From Carposina sasakii (taxonomy: Eukaryota > Arthropoda > Insecta > Lepidoptera > Carposinidae), in the NCBI GenBank assembly GCA_014607495.2, contig CP053163.1, forward strand, positions 7,296,716-7,360,715: 64,000 nucleotides of DNA. The letters run 5' to 3'. The position numbers were made by a program, and so were the translations under genes. Below are positions 33,918 through 46,936 of the stretch, piece by piece (positions within the stretch are counted from its first letter, which is position 1; the number at the start of each line of letters is the position of its first letter). The notes below the pieces were generated by a model. The model had not been told where the DNA came from. It saw only the letters and a program-made list of their open reading frames with translations, and made no database searches.

Positions 33918-34070
33918 TTTATTATAAAATAAGTCGCTTCCCGCTGTCGGTCCCTGTGTATGCTTAGATCTTTCAAACTATGCAACGGATTTTGATACGG
34001 TTTTTTTTTAAATAGATAGAGTGATTCAAAAGAAATGTTTTTATATGCCTAACAGTCTCACGTTCTGATA
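33918..34070 (+). repeat. Interspersed repeat (AAGTCGCTTCCCGCTGTC type)
   Basis: AAGTCGCTTCCCGCTGTCGG, then TATGCTTAGATCTTTC and GGATTTTGATACGGTTTTTTTT, then ATAGAGTGATTCAA. I recognise these blocks as a frequent lepidopteran repeat, probably Helitron-related. Its ends are not defined here. Confidence 0.45.
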
Positions 34071-34802
34071 TACCACATAGACAGGCTTAGGCTGCCTTTT
34101 CGCCAAGGTTCTGCTATCAGCTATGCTACGTGGCTATGTATACGTTTGATATCCACCAATTAAATGAATTGACATCATGGACCGAGCACACATCTGGCGA
34201 AAAAGCAGCCTTATCTTGCAGATAAACCATGTGAATGACTTAGCAAGAAAAATTAAAATAAGACGGTAATTTTAATGAATTAATATATTAAAATTTAAAA
34301 AAGTTATGAAAGCTATGCTGCATAGAATCTATTTTATTATTAGTAAATTTGCGTCTCTTGAACGCTCGAATAAAACTCTATCGCCTGACTAACTAGTGAC
34401 CCCACTTCGCTAATCACGAATTACCCCTATTTATACCTTACCCCACTTCCCAGGCTAGCAGTAATACAGCCCCAGTACAATGCCTCGTCTAAATAAAACG
34501 AGTACCTACCTATGTTTAATAACCGTAAAGTCTTAACACATAGCCTAATAACAAGGTTCCCGAGAAAAGTGACTGTCATAAAAAATAAAAATGACATTAA
34601 AACAGTTACCGGCTAATGAAGATGTGTCATTTTCAGATCGTTACATATGCGAAAGAATACGAGTACAACTTTGAAGCAGACGAGCGATTTTGACATTGAC
34701 ATACGAGTACAATAACCCTTAATAGTCGCGTATTGTGTTTACGTTTTTATCTTATGTTACTCTGTCATTTTATTTTCATATAAACTGTAGCTTATAGGTA
34801 TA

Positions 34803-35127
34803 TCTATACATATAATAAAAATGTAACGGATCGCTGTCTGTACATGGAAGATATATGAGAAAAAATATTATAAGAGACCTTTATCAACGCAATAGTACAC
34901 AAAACGATGATTTTTGAATTTTTTGTTGTTTGTTTGTGCGTTTGTGCACGCTAATCTCAGAAACGGCTGAACCGATTTCGATGCAGTTTTCAGGAATATA
35001 TTGTGACAGGTCCCACATAACATATAGGCTACTTTTTATCCCGGGATAATGTTTTTATCCCGGATAATTACGATATTTTGTTTTTTTTTCTGTAGTCCAC
35101 GCGGGCGGAGTCGCGGGCGTCCACTAT
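34803..35127 (+). mobile_element. Non-autonomous Helitron
   Basis: Starts TCTATACATATAATAAAAATG and ends GCGGGCGGAGTCGCGGGCGTCCACTAT, where the last base departs from CTAG. The interior is a longer version of the copy at 25925-26176. No coding capacity. Confidence 0.75.
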
Positions 35128-38100
35128 TATCATAATAAATTCAAGCTTTCACTGGACTCCTTTCAGTTGGGCATTAGCTACAATAACTGTGGGTACTATA
35201 TTTAATTAAAAAGTCAAGTATTGGATGAACTGTGTAAAGAGATGATATGCGTGGGGAGTCAGTATCAAGATAAAAGCTGATAGAAAGTATAATATAAGTA
35301 AGGTACGTTAAAAGCGGAATAGTGTTAAACTCAAATCCCTAATTAAAAACAGAATAGAAAAGTTATTGATTAAAAGCGGTCGTGAATATCTACGCAGTGA
35401 CACAAGTAACCGATGACTGCAACTAGCTCGTCTGCGCAAACGTTAAGTAGATGTTCACATCATCGCGCGTTTTACATGATATATGTGCAATGTTACGGTG
35501 GATTACCGGCAACCACGATCTCTGCGATATGGTGGTACAACTGTAATTGCGTTAACGGTACCGCAACTGATAACCCGGCATTTATACGTGCAAATATTTT
35601 CCAGATTGAACTCAAAATCCGCCATTCTTGCGGATAAAACCGTAAGTGTTATCTGAAGTTTTGATCGGCTCGGCAAAGCAATTATTTTCTTAGAATTATA
35701 TGTAGTTGGATCGTTCTTTTCGATTGGAGGTTGTCTTATTTTTGTTTTGGTCAGAGCATGTGCTCCAATCACTTGACTAGTTCAAAACCTTGTAACTTTT
35801 TAGTTTGATACACAACACAGAAAAGCCGTGGGTCAATATGCCTACAATTGATGTATAGTACCAAACTGCAGTACCATAGGGTGACTGTGTTTGGGAAACC
35901 ATAAGTATTCTACCCAAAAGAGGGCTAACACGTGTTAAATACTGAATTATCTTGCTGGCTATGATACATATGCCTCTATTAAAGAATATATCAGCTCTGC
36001 TAAACCTATACGAAAATATTTGCATTTTAAAAATTGACAATGGCTGTATCTGCGTGTGATTTATATAGGAATACTATTCACGTAGGTATACCTATCTACT
36101 TCGTAGACAATTCCACGCGTCTTATAATTACTGTCTCAAACAACCCACTTGTAGTAGACAGGGTAATAACTACTTCTACATCCTTGCATATTATAAGATT
36201 GCTAAAATAATAGAGTATGTTGATTACTTCTATGTCACCTAGGGGTGGTCCCGCCCGTACTGAAGTTTAGAATGTTTGATCATATACTTATGTTATGAAA
36301 TTGATTCTATTTACTTTTGCGTGTAGTTCAAATAACATGCAATCTTTATGGCCACCAATCTAAAAGGTCAATTTTAATATTCTTCTCTAACTTTTCACTT
36401 GAATAATATTCAATAGCTAAAGGTATTTTATAATTTGTCTAAACTCTTTTTGAATTTGAAACCTACCTATGATTGTTTATTATAACCCTTTATGTTTAAC
36501 CTAGCTATTATTTATTATGTTGTATATCTCTATTTTGTTGTGTCTATTATGGGTTAGTCTAGCTGAAAGTCTTTATATATCAAGCTATGCGATCGATTCG
36601 CTAGACAAATTGCGCATTAGAGAGTGTAGAAAAAGCATACAATTTACCTACGTTTAATGAATGGTAATGAAGCCTGAGAGGAATGTGGCGAACGGTGGTC
36701 GAAAGTGGTCTGCCATAGATAGGTTACATGTTTGGCGTAATTTATCGCGCGCCTGGGTGGTGCAGTGCGGATTCCTAGCTCTGGCAAGGTGCAACTTTTC
36801 AAATGTCTACCTTATTCCCACACAGATCATTCTCATCAATAACCATTTGTTTATTACGACTGAAACTAATCTATTTATCCGATTGAAATTACAATTCTGA
36901 TTTCACTCATGATTGATTAGGCCCGAGGTTAATCTGTATCGGTACATTATAGTACATTACGACCGTTAAAAAATGCCTCATCATTATTTTTCTGCTCACA
37001 TCGGTTCAGTTACGCGCTCTATTCATCTCGGCTCAATTTGGCGGCAAAATGCCCCGGCCCAAGCGTGTGCTGAGAAAAATCACTGTCATAATATAATATA
37101 CTCGGCGCCGATTTAATTTCACTTTCAATTATATTTTAATGAATAGAGAGGTCAGGTTACACTAAACTTTCGCCCGCGGCGTCTAATATAATAGCGTTCA
37201 ATGTTACAAAATGCAAACCTCAATTCGCTAATATGATATCATCGTTTGTTATTTTGATATTATTTAACGTTTGTTGTGACTTGTTTCAGGTATGTTGGCG
37301 CAGATAATAATGTATAGGTTATTGAAGAAGATGTATAGAAGGTACGTCCTTTTTCTCATGTTGTCGTCTTTGCATCGTGTCTTTTATCTTGAAGCCACCC
37401 TCTGTTAAGGCTGTAGGCAAGTGCTTGGAGACACTTGAGGATTGGAGTATGAGTAAACGACTATGCATAACAGATAACTAGTATTTTCCTACCTTTGGTG
37501 AGAAGCATTCGACTTCTAACGGAAGGACTGGACCTTACGGACCGGTTATAGGGAAGAGTGGAGAGAGGAATGAAAAGATCTTTCGATATGACAATAAAAC
37601 CTTTATCATGTAGTGAATTTACACAATCAATGGCAGTGACAAAAGTGAAATCAAAGTAAAGAAAACTGCAGTTCTGAATGTCGAATGTGTTTTTATAGAC
37701 GCACGAGAAAAGTTATAAAAAATTACACATATGTTAAAATTGTCGGACTTTCTCAAATAACATCTCCACAAAGCCCATCATGCGTTGTCCGTAACAATAG
37801 CAGTGTTTCTCATGAATAGAGAAATTAGATTGACAGTAGGGTCAGGAGGCATTCAAAATCGGCATTTTGATGCAATAATGATTTTGATACTTTCACTAAA
37901 TTTATCATTGTAGAATAGCATGCAAATTGATTTAGATAAGCATATTTTTTAGCTTATTGCTTATATGATGATAGTATTGTTGCGAAACAATACGCACTTA
38001 GGTTTATTAATATCCGCTATGTAAGTATACATAAGCAGATCAACAGATTTCATATATTTACTCATACTTTTATGTAGGTACGTTTATTATTTTGTGTTGA

Positions 38101-40455
38101 ATTGAACATTTTAAGATTTAACCATTTAAAATACCAAGATTTTGAGAATTCTACATTGTGAGAATGCAACATTGTGTTCCGAAAGGTGTTTTAAATATGA
38201 TAAACGGCATAGAAAGATATGACAATACAATGCGTGACGGGAGCAAATACGTAAGCACTTGGAATAAACACTCCAAACGTAGTAAAAGAATTCTCTAGGT
38301 ATGCCTAATAGTTTTACTCAATGTTCTCAATGATTGCTCACTTCTCAATCGTCTTGTTGATTCTATTAGATACAAAGAACATAAGATCGCAAGCTTCACA
38401 CTTAGTATCGAAACTTTCAAAGCAAACAGTTTTGGCATGCTGTACCAATACTTGTGACAGTTTGGTCAGTGCTCCAGATACCTAATGGTTAAGAGTGTTG
38501 GTTTCTACTAACACTTATCCTATGGCACTTTCTATAGGTACTTATGTAGCTAATATTTTGAAATGTATACATTTCAATGGCTATGATGATGAGGTTACAG
38601 CAAAATGTCCCAACACTGCCCCCGAGACTCTTTTATGTTACTGATGAGCGCAATATTGGATAATTTGTCTCTTAGTGTATCTAAGGCTCGAGTTGTGACT
38701 ATAATATACAGTTGAGTATCTGTTGTTTACCTTACAGTTAGGTATTATAATGACCTCAGGTTGTGTTAGGACTAAACGTAGAACATCGAGTGAGCAATTT
38801 TCTCGTGAGGAGGTTGTATTTTATCTTTACTTGAATATTTTCGTTATTCTGAGCTACTGCGACATTAGTGCCTACATCTCTAGGGCTTAGTTTACCTGAG
38901 TGACCCTTTATTAAATTGTTTGATATATACTTGCTTATTTCCCTATATTTAATATGCTCATTCAATATTAATATAACAAGTTTCTACCTACTGTATCTGC
39001 AATTATACTGTATGCGAAATAACGTATTTGATTGATTCTCCGTTTAAAAAAACTGCACCATGTTTAACTACCTAACAAATCAATAACCTATTCAAGATTT
39101 ATTAATAAAAATCAAGAGCGTTCTATGACATAATTCCCATCAATACACATCAGTTCAAGTCAAATAAACATATTAAAGTCATTAATAGACATTCCGATAT
39201 CGATTTGACTTATCGATCGGCTATCGATATCGATAAATAGACGATTATGGGCAAAAGAAAGCGAATCGCGGTAGGAACTGACAAATAGTTTGATACAAGT
39301 AATGAATGACTGACTGACTATTTCGATTCATTAAAATTCCTTCACAAAACACGCTTCGTCATCAAAAGCACAAATAAATTGTACGAGAGCGAAACTAACA
39401 AGGTAATAATTATAGAAAGTGTACAGAATTCAATGTTCGCCGATGTGTCTAATATAGTAAATAGACGAATTTAATATGGTTATGAAGGTAAAGTTATTGA
39501 TATCTTAACATTTCGCGCAACTTAACTAGTAACTAGCGCGTTATTATTTTATTTTAAATCTAGTGACTAGCATGTTTCTTTTCTAAGTGTGTAATGTGTG
39601 CTAAAAGTTCACATTGAGGAAAAGACTAATTTCAAAAAAGAATAACTACCCCATAGTGTTGTCAGTTAATATAATGTTCTCGTAGTTTCTAAAAAAAAAC
39701 TACAATTGGACGATGGCCCAAGCAATTTACTATATTTCTCCCTCTATGAGAGAAGCTGTTCAAATTCACAAATGACTTAGCTCTAGGGCATTATATCAAA
39801 ATATCGAATTTAAAATGTCAAGTTGCGCTTGAGTGATAATAAATTATTCTATGAATATGAACAGAGCATCATTATGACAAATTATAAACTGGTTTAATTT
39901 TACATAAATTTAATGGGAGTCAACTCAAAAATAATGATTATATGTTGTATATTATTATGTAGTTAGTGGATAGAGCACGACTGTTGTCCTTAACCCAAAA
40001 TCAATTTATTAAATTTCAAATTTTAAACGACTGACTTTAAAACACAAGAAACAAAGCCCTAAATACTAAGTAACCAACATCCTCAAGCTATGCTTAGTTA
40101 ACGTACACACGAGACGAATGATTAAACGGTTTTTAATAATCACTTCATTGCTCTCGGTTTGGCAGACGAAAGTTATTTGAGCATTACTCATCCCAGTGAC
40201 AGGTGGCTAATTAAGATCGCATTCCTAGTCAAATTTGACCTAGATTCGATGAAATGTACCTAAATTTTATGTTGGCTAATAGATATAAACCCTTTCGATT
40301 TAACTTTTTAAGCTGGCTATACAAAACGCTCCCCATTTTTGTTGAGATTAAATTATGTTGTAATCATAGAGTGGCGGAGACACGTGAATTGCTAAATCAT
40401 CTCAATAGTTATCTCTTGACTAAATCATCTCGTCTGCTACTTGTCATCCCAACGG
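35128..40455. other. Non-coding DNA, no gene seen
   Basis: No recognisable exon, RNA gene or mobile element. A tight cluster of four ATCGAT sites, two of them inside TATCGATA, lies at 39199-39235. Confidence 0.5.
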
Positions 40456-41080
40456 TATAAACAAAGTTATCTTAAACATCTTCATACAAATTTGGGCTAA
40501 GGATGTCCACAGCACCGTTGCAACCAGTCCGTTAGTGGTGCAAACAGTAAAGGTTTGTACCGGTGTCATTGAAGCATCAGCTTTTAACAAAATGTGATAA
40601 GAATTTCCATCTATTGCTACCGTTGCACCATTGAAATATTGTGGTAACAGATTGCGGCAGTATACAGGATGTAAGAGAAGGGACATGTTAATTGAAAAGC
40701 TAATACAGACCACTAATAAGGAACCTACTCACAAAATTTGAGACTGGAAATCACAAGTTTATTTTTTCATACATGTAGCATGGAAAATTCCTAAACAACT
40801 CAGGAATGTAGGTACATACAATTTGGAAAAATAAACATGTGATTTCGAGTCACAAATTTTGTGGATAGGTTCTTTATAGTGGGCTTTTTTCATAGCATTT
40901 CGCTTAATATACCCTGTGTAATGCCTATATTCCTATACCTAATAGATATGGTATCTTACGTTCCTGAGTCTTAGTCCAAGGCGTAAACATAGTTATCTCA
41001 CACATCTCCATATCAAATTGGGCTGAGGATTGCCACCGTTGCAACCGTTCCGGTAGTGGTACATACCTATAACGGTTCGT
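40456..41080 (+). repeat. Diverged direct repeats flanking a MITE
   Basis: GGTATAAACAAAGTTATCTTA...CACCGTTGCAACC (40456-40565) recurs as GCGTAAACATAGTTATCTCA...CACCGTTGCAACC (40981-41080). The two share about 100 bp with several changes and a short deletion. The MITE at 40665-40916 sits between them. Confidence 0.6.
40665..40916. mobile_element. CAGGGTGTAACA-family MITE
   Basis: Left end TA|CAGGATGTAAGAGAAGGG and right end GCTTAATATACCCTG are inverted. Both halves contain the CACAAAATTTGAGA...GAAATCACA block in opposite orientations, making the whole 252-bp unit a foldback. Confidence 0.7.
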
Positions 41081-41421
41081 GGTATATATTTTCAGTACGG
41101 TAGTTTACCCGCTAATAGTCTGATGAAGTAAGTTATGTCTGTTGTACGTTTATGTCCAATTTATTAAGTTATCCATTTTACGTTACTTGTTACCACAAAG
41201 TCGGCTGGTAGCCCGTTGTTGCTTGGTAACCCGGCAAGTTTTATTATTCACTGTGATTGCAATTCATTTTATTACCATTAATACAAATTTATTCGATCTG
41301 GACGATTTACCGTATTGTTCATCACCTATACATGTTACATCATTGGCACATCGTGATAGTTCAATTTTAACTACGAGTACGTAGGTATATGTTAGTAATA
41401 ATTAGAATATTCTCATATATT

Positions 41422-41640
41422 GACGGCCGATTGGTCTAGTAGGTAGTGACCCAGCCAGCTACGCCATAGGTCCTGATTTCGAATCCCGGTAGGTGCAAAC
41501 ATGATGTTTATTATTATTATATAAACATATCGATGTTTGTTTCCGAATCATGGATGTTTCTTATCTATCGATTTATATACTATTGTTTAGTACCCACAAA
41601 TTCATATAAATTTCACACACTACACAACACATTAACCTAG
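41422..41640 (+). repeat. tRNA-derived SINE
   Basis: Head GACGGCCGATTGGTCTAGTAGG (A-box-like) and GATTTCGAATCC at 41475-41486 (B-box) mark a pol III promoter. The body has TTCCGAATCATGGATG and AGTACCCACAA blocks that I know from lepidopteran SINEs. The end is uncertain because it runs into a microsatellite. Confidence 0.65.
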
Positions 41641-41642
41641 TA

Positions 41643-41643
41643 C

Positions 41644-41684
<41 letters not shown>
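41643..41684. repeat. (AC)n(AT)n microsatellite
   Basis: An AC run followed directly by an AT run, immediately after the SINE. Confidence 0.95.
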
Positions 41685-42589
41685 GACGAACTAGGCAGTA
41701 AATATGCCCCATCCATACTTAACAGTATTGAACAGTAAACAGCATGGACGGCATTTGTGGCTCGCTATAGGGATTACGTTTCATTGACAGATTGATTGAA
41801 GCAAATCCCTTATTGGAACTTAACTCGTAGTAAATCGTCAATGTATGGTAACTGTTGCAAACTAACATGTCTTCTCTACCTTCTTCTAAAGGCTACAACT
41901 ACTAGGAACCACTTTAATTATACTCTCATGAATAGTAAATGTATTTACCATTTACCAAACCATGATGGCTGTTAGAGATCATGTACATTTGCTTCCTGTT
42001 CATTAAAGTGTTGTTTATGTCATACTTCGTACGATTATTTATCAATAAACGTCGGAGTTCGTGTAATTTCTTCAAACGGTATCCGATTTGAACGTAATTC
42101 GCGTGCTATGCTCGCGTGTTCACCGGACAAATAAGTTTATACGCCTTTCAATAATTGTTTGAAACGAATCATTTATGTCACCGGACATAAGTTCACGTAA
42201 CTCTGCACAGTGATCGATTAAATAAAAAGCGTGATACTATCACGCTATCGTAATGAAAACGGGACATTGGTCGATTTCTACATGCCCATTCTGAATATGT
42301 ACTGTGGCGTACTGGAATTATAATAGAATTAGTTTGTTAGGTACTTGACCAACGCTTATGATTTCTAGCTTTCTGCATACTCAATATTCATAACCATATC
42401 CATATATTGTGATTACAGTGTTTAGTATGTATGAAATATTCATTGCATTCGAAAGTCTAACTTTTGACCTGCTGAAGTTTCGTAACCGCAAATAAATTTT
42501 CTCCATTGTTGTAAATGACTTATGTGCAAAATGCAATTTATGTTTTTGTATGTATATCTGATATAAAATTATTAATAAAGAAATGATTT

Positions 42590-42710
42590 TTTTTCAACCG
42601 GGTGAGATTTGAACTCACGACCTCTAACACCAAATTTAATAATAGCAGGCAACACTATGAGACAAATACGCGTAAATTAAATACGTGAATCACTAAGTCA
42701 TTTCTTCTCA
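42590..42710 (-). repeat. tRNA-related SINE or decayed tRNA
   Basis: The minus strand has TGACTTAGTGA (42690-42700, A-box-like) and a perfect T-arm GTGAG-TTCAAAT-CTCAC (42602-42618) followed by CCGGTTG. The A- and B-box spacing (about 75 bp) is too long for a plain tRNA, and no matching acceptor 5' strand is seen, so a SINE is likelier. Confidence 0.5.
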
Positions 42711-44703
42711 ATTTGCATGTCATTACAAAACTTCATTAATCCAAAATACTAAATGTCCAAACTCTTACGCCGCTTCACTTATTTGACTCAAAGTGAAATG
42801 ATGATGAAGAGAAATTAATTGTAAGCAATTAATGTTGCAATAAAAGTGTAATTTGTAACGCTGCCGCGGATTCTAGGTCCGCTAGTACACGTGTACTAGG
42901 AAAGAAATGGAAGTCTCACCCACTGTAAAATTATGATAAATGTAATGACTTGAAACGCTGTTTGTGAACTATATGCTGATAAATATATTTATATCATGAG
43001 CTATGAGAATGTAATACTGAATATTGATGGATAAGGAATGTGAAGTTTCATCTCCTAATGTTTACAAAGTATGTGATGAATATAATTAAATGAAACGATC
43101 ATTTAAGCAACATATTTAATAAACATTGTACTTTTGATACTGAAAATAGGTTAATCACTTATACATTCAATGAAAAATCTTAGCTTAGTTGATATTTCTA
43201 TAAATGGTCAGTGGAAAAACTATAATTATGTTCAGAACGATAAAAGGATATCATTACACGCTGCGAGTTGGTTAGGTAGCGGTGTGCTCCATTGGTCCTA
43301 ATAGAATACTGCGGCCGCCACAAATCGTGGCGGTAATCGATATCTGACCACTCGATATCGGTCGCAATCGATTCCATATCTACTTGCTCGTCCTGATCCA
43401 TTAACATACTTGCGCACACGTTTCAATATTCGATATAATTGCAGAAATTGCCCGCAACTATGCCGCACGTATATCACCAAATTGCAGTGAAAAAATTATC
43501 ATGTTCAACAGCCTCTATGGCCGACGTTTAACATGTAAGCGAAAGCTTAGTGTTATTTAAACTGTCTTGTTAATGGTGGAAACAATTTGCAATTACTTGT
43601 CAGGCACTGTCATTATCTGGGTTGCCTCCAGCCAATTGTGTTTCGTCGTTTCACTTCTAATTCATTTGAGTTTCTATGATTGTACTTTTATTAAACGCTA
43701 TAGCAATTTCAATCTTAGAAAAAATAAGCGGTGATCTGATAGCTCTATTATGTAACGTATTATCTGTAAAATTATCCGTAAGGTTGGTTCGTAAATTTTT
43801 CTGCTACTGCTTTTAATGTTTTTATAACGATGACTTATTTGATTAGTTAGGCACAAGTTATGTAAGTTTGTATGAGAAAGTAAAACACGGTTACATGATA
43901 TGATAATACAATAAAGAAAACCTTTGTATTAAACCGTAATGTTTTCATTCATATATTTTAAAATCTTATAACAAGTTAGAAGTTTTTAGTGGCTCATTGA
44001 GGTTAAATCTAGGATGTAGAGTACTAACGGTGGTTCTTTAAAATATCACTATTTCTACAATACATTATTCTACTTTAATTTTATTATTTGACCAGATCTT
44101 TAGCAACAGTTTTAATCAGCTTTAGTTGCATCGTCTGTGCTAGTATTTACCACAAAGGTAATAACAATTTGCGCTTGTTCCCAATATATCCAATATACCT
44201 ATGGTTGTTTCAAGTTATTGTTTCTCACTTCATCGTTCAATTCTGTTTACCTCAAATCCATAGCCTAGTTCGTACCTTTAGTACTATGCCTTTCTCTTCT
44301 ACCCAACAGACAGTAGGACTTTCTACCGGTAATGCGTACTGATTAATTAGCCACGATTATCGGAACGACCTTTGGAATATTTACCAGGCTGCGCGAAAGT
44401 GTGATTTGTTATTTTGAATTTGCGAATTCACAGAATTCATCAATTTTGGTGTTACGTAAATTTGTTGATTTTAGTTTTCGCTTTCGCATTGAGGTTAATT
44501 ATTAATATCGATCGTTTGACCTCCGAATGGTGATTTGCAGCGACTATTCTATAACCGACTGTCATTGAGGTTCCAATTTGTCACTGCATGAAAGATTTCC
44601 CAAAAAGCCTCCCGAAACTTCCACTCTTCACTATCCAAAACCTTTATTTGGCTTGTCATTTATCTACATATAATCATTTATTTCTATTGTAATACCCATT
44701 ATA
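42711..44703. other. Non-coding DNA, no gene seen
   Basis: A minus-strand frame at 43198-43419 has an acidic start but no recognisable family or splice context. Not called. Confidence 0.45.
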
Positions 44704-44959
44704 CAAGGTGTAACAGAGAGGGTATGTTAAGTGAAAAGCTATGTAAATAGCCCACTATATAGAACCTATTTCCAAAATTTGAGACTCGAAATCATATGTT
44801 TACTTTTCGAGATTGTATGGACATTCCTGAGTTGTTTAGGAATTGTCCATACTATCTGGAAAAATAAATATGTGATTTAGAGTCTGAAATTTTGTGGATA
44901 GGTTCCTTTTAGTGGGCTATTTACATTTTCGCTTAACATACCCCTTTTGTTACACCCTG
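44704..44959. mobile_element. CAGGGTGTAACA-family MITE, complete
   Basis: Best-preserved copy: TA|CAAGGTGTAACAGAGAGGG at the left, CCCCTTTTGTTACACCCTG|TA at the right, with TA on both sides. The inverted halves meet near 44825 at GGACATTCCTGAG...GGAATTGTCC, so the whole 256 bp can fold into one long stem. No coding sequence. Confidence 0.75.
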
Positions 44960-44961
44960 TA

Positions 44962-46936
44962 TACAAGTACATAAAAACTGCTTTGTCCTGAATGGCTGAT
45001 GGTTCAACAATTACAACAACACGAAAATTTGGATACCTGAAATTTGTATGACGAGGCATGCGATAAAAACGATTTCCCGAAATTCCCTCGGGAAATGAAA
45101 TATTTTGAATTCTATATTTAAGTGAACGATTTTGTGGACGCTCTCTAGTCAACCAATAAAATTATTCGGAAACGAAATAAAAGAAAAAGCAAACGCTCGA
45201 CTCGACTCCATCTACATACAAAACTTAACATATGTGACAGACGCGTAGTAAAGCTACGAAACATCAGATAATGCTACGTAAGTAGCAACCACGCTAATTA
45301 TAACATTAAAGGCTTTATTTCGTCCAATCCACTGCTGGACGTATAGTATATACAGATTTCGTCTAGTATAACTTATTTGTTATAAAATTAATATACGGCA
45401 ATAGTATATGGCAAACATTTTATCCTGAACAATCGTTTATGTTGAGCTAAGGCCCATTTGCACACCTAAACCTAAATTTAAGTTAAATCAAAATGAGCAC
45501 ACTTGCTTGTTTTTTTAACATAACGTAAATAACCATCATGTGTTCTAATTCCCAATAAGATTTAGCATTTATTGCAAGCGGGGCTTGTAACTATTATAAT
45601 TCTGAGCGGCAAATCAATGGGCAATAGAGCAGTTCAATCTTTAGGCTTCTATAGAAATTTTATACAATGAGTATGTTCGCTGAAAGGTGTAACAAGATTT
45701 ATTGGGAAGCAACTAACACGCTTCTAGCTGCAAACGAGTAGGTGTAACACCAGCCTTATTTATAGCCCCATTATATCCTGACTCGGCTTGCAGAGAATCT
45801 AACCTGCAAGAATTTATGATCATAATTGAACTTGCAAGCTCAGGACCTTTAGAACAAAATGCTCAAAGTCAATTAGCGACGTATCGAGTACGGGCTCCGA
45901 CAAAAGACCGCTTGCCTTACAGAATACCCGCTCATTCATTACCCATGATAGATTGACTGTCTGTATATAGTGAAAGTTTACCTGTTGAATACTGTCTCTT
46001 TTAAAACCAAACTAAATTTGTTTTTGTCCAAAAATTTCGGGCATCATGGCTGCGGCAACCACAAAGTTAGACTAATGACAGGAAAGTACCGCTTTCATTA
46101 GCTATTTGGCTATTTATAATTTTAACGTAAGTATTCATATTATCCTTTCTTAGTTTCTAGAAAATTTTTACTGGACACTTGTTTTTTTACATTTTAATGC
46201 TATAAGTAGTTGATTATTTTAGAAGGCATTTTCCATTTTGCATTACAAAAAGAAAACACAATATAGTCACAACGTGAACTTTTTACAACTCAAATATTAT
46301 CTTGTAAGTATGCAAACACGCTTTTTAAAACTAAGTGCTGATTTTCATATTACAAAAGACTGTAAATTGCCGACTTCATTTGTTTAACTCAAACTAACAA
46401 TGTCTGAATCTCTTTCACGAAAACGATTTATTTCAAAGAGACGTTGAAATAAAAAAGATGGCCTTTGGCATGTCCAGGCATAAAATATCAGGTTATCTAA
46501 GTATCCATAGTGTAAATATAATTGCTTAACTACTTCATCTACAGTCAAAAGAAGGCTTAAACTGGCAATTAACTTTATCATTTATAATCATTTAATTACA
46601 AAAGCTAGAGAAGCAATAGAATTACATCTAGGTTGTGGCAATTCAAAGGGCGTGACCTGTTGTTTTTATTGCACTTTTTCCAACAAAGGCACTTGATCGA
46701 ACTTCTAGGAAATGAATAATTCATAACTATTTGCACGGCTAATGTGGGAACTAAAGAGTTAGACCTGATGAATGCACGGTAACCTTTCACTAAGGGTTCA
46801 TTATCTGAAATTTATGTGGGTCTGCCTAGACTTTGAGTGATATCGGAAAAAGCTTTCTGAATATTTAAAACCTATAAAGCGCAGGTGTATATTATATAGT
46901 CGTTTGCAATTTTACGATCACTTTGAGTAAATACTG
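44962..46936. other. Non-coding DNA, no gene seen
   Basis: A short LINE-tail-like scrap (TCCACTGCTGGACGTA) lies near 45329. Nothing else is recognisable. The 3' UTR of the mucin-like gene may extend into the right end, but no canonical AATAAA was found there. Confidence 0.4.

Noticed and set aside
42602..42618. Functional tRNA gene (perfect T-arm)
   Set aside because: A/B-box spacing is too long and no acceptor 5' strand matches; annotated as SINE-like instead.
43198..43480. Minus-strand open frames with an acidic start as a possible host exon
   Set aside because: No family resemblance, overlapping frames are equally open, and no clear splice sites.
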